In this document: in pieces, positions 63,968-64,000 of the stretch
How the letters are laid out: each line of letters begins with the position of its first letter
Numbering within the stretch: the stretch's first letter is position 1
Origin: Herbiconiux sp. A18JL235
Lineage (GTDB): Bacteria; Actinomycetota; Actinomycetes; Actinomycetales; Microbacteriaceae
Length of the DNA: 64,000 bases
Assembly (NCBI RefSeq): GCF_040939305.1
Contig: NZ_CP162511.1
Location: 1,860,001-1,924,000, forward strand
Direction of reading: 5' to 3'
The notes under the pieces: generated by a model
Databases searched by the model: none
The model's input: the letters and a program-made list of their open reading frames with translations, nothing else
Told to the model about the DNA's origin: nothing
Made by a program: the position numbers and the translations under genes

Positions 63968-64000
63968 GACCTGTCCCTCCGGGTGGGCTTGGATGGAGTC

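Overview
The window is chromosomal DNA from a high-GC Gram-positive actinobacterium. Strong G/C third-position bias, the order lysA-hom-thrC-thrB-rho-prfA-prmC-tsaC-wecA-atpIBEFHAGDC, an unfused atpF/atpH pair, and many GTG starts with a TAnnnT hexamer directly upstream point to Micrococcales, most likely Microbacteriaceae. This placement is inferred from gene order and composition, not from a database search. I see no insertion sequence, prophage or CRISPR array. No stretch longer than about 200 bases lacks a gene or a recognisable leader.

Layout. 1-4200: cell-surface and miscellaneous genes (TPM-domain protein running off the left edge, class I glutamine amidotransferase, secreted NlpC/P60 peptidase), then a thin patch with small hypothetical genes and tRNA-Arg(CCG). 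4278-12641: transglutaminase-like protein, argS, an LmeA-like lipid-binding protein, and the aspartate-family operon lysA-hom-thrC-thrB behind a structured leader. 12834-19716: rho, prfA, prmC, a small PLDc_N membrane protein, tsaC, a WecA-type sugar-phosphate transferase and an AtpI-like protein. 19891-26709: the complete F1Fo ATP synthase operon, closed by a strong terminator. 26780-35028: yaaA, ogt, proS, then the nusA-ylxR-infB-rbfA translation/transcription cluster with unusual RNA-structure signals, and mutY. 35973-41697: uridine-kinase-like gene, truB, two membrane proteins, ribF, a CynX-type MFS transporter and deoC. 41708-46880: an aldehyde dehydrogenase pair (one member lacks the catalytic half), a lipoprotein, a DUF2867 oxidoreductase and a GDSL hydrolase. 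46921-50719 (minus strand): an operon of an unknown gene, psuG, a PfkB sugar kinase and an M20 peptidase. 50759-58144: DUF6804-like membrane protein, SNF2 helicase, DUF2207 C-terminal protein, prolyl oligopeptidase, and PiT phosphate transporter with a small partner. 58185-64000: class 3 aldehyde dehydrogenase, aspA, a GlcD-type FAD oxidase and a PrsW-family protease.

Most of the window is ordinary core genome. The most unusual signals are in RNA and DNA structure. (1) At the nusA 3' end the last 36 bases of nusA are duplicated 103 bp downstream with only synonymous differences. An inverted copy lies between them, so two mutually exclusive 13-14 bp stems can form ahead of ylxR-infB. (2) An 85-nt near-perfect hairpin lies between infB and rbfA. 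(3) A roughly 58-bp hairpin repeat is present three times at convergent gene ends. (4) Structured leaders precede lysA and rho, and a hairpin overlaps the infB ribosome binding site. (5) Many genes appear to be transcribed leaderless. (6) The hexamer GGATGC/GCATCC looks over-represented.
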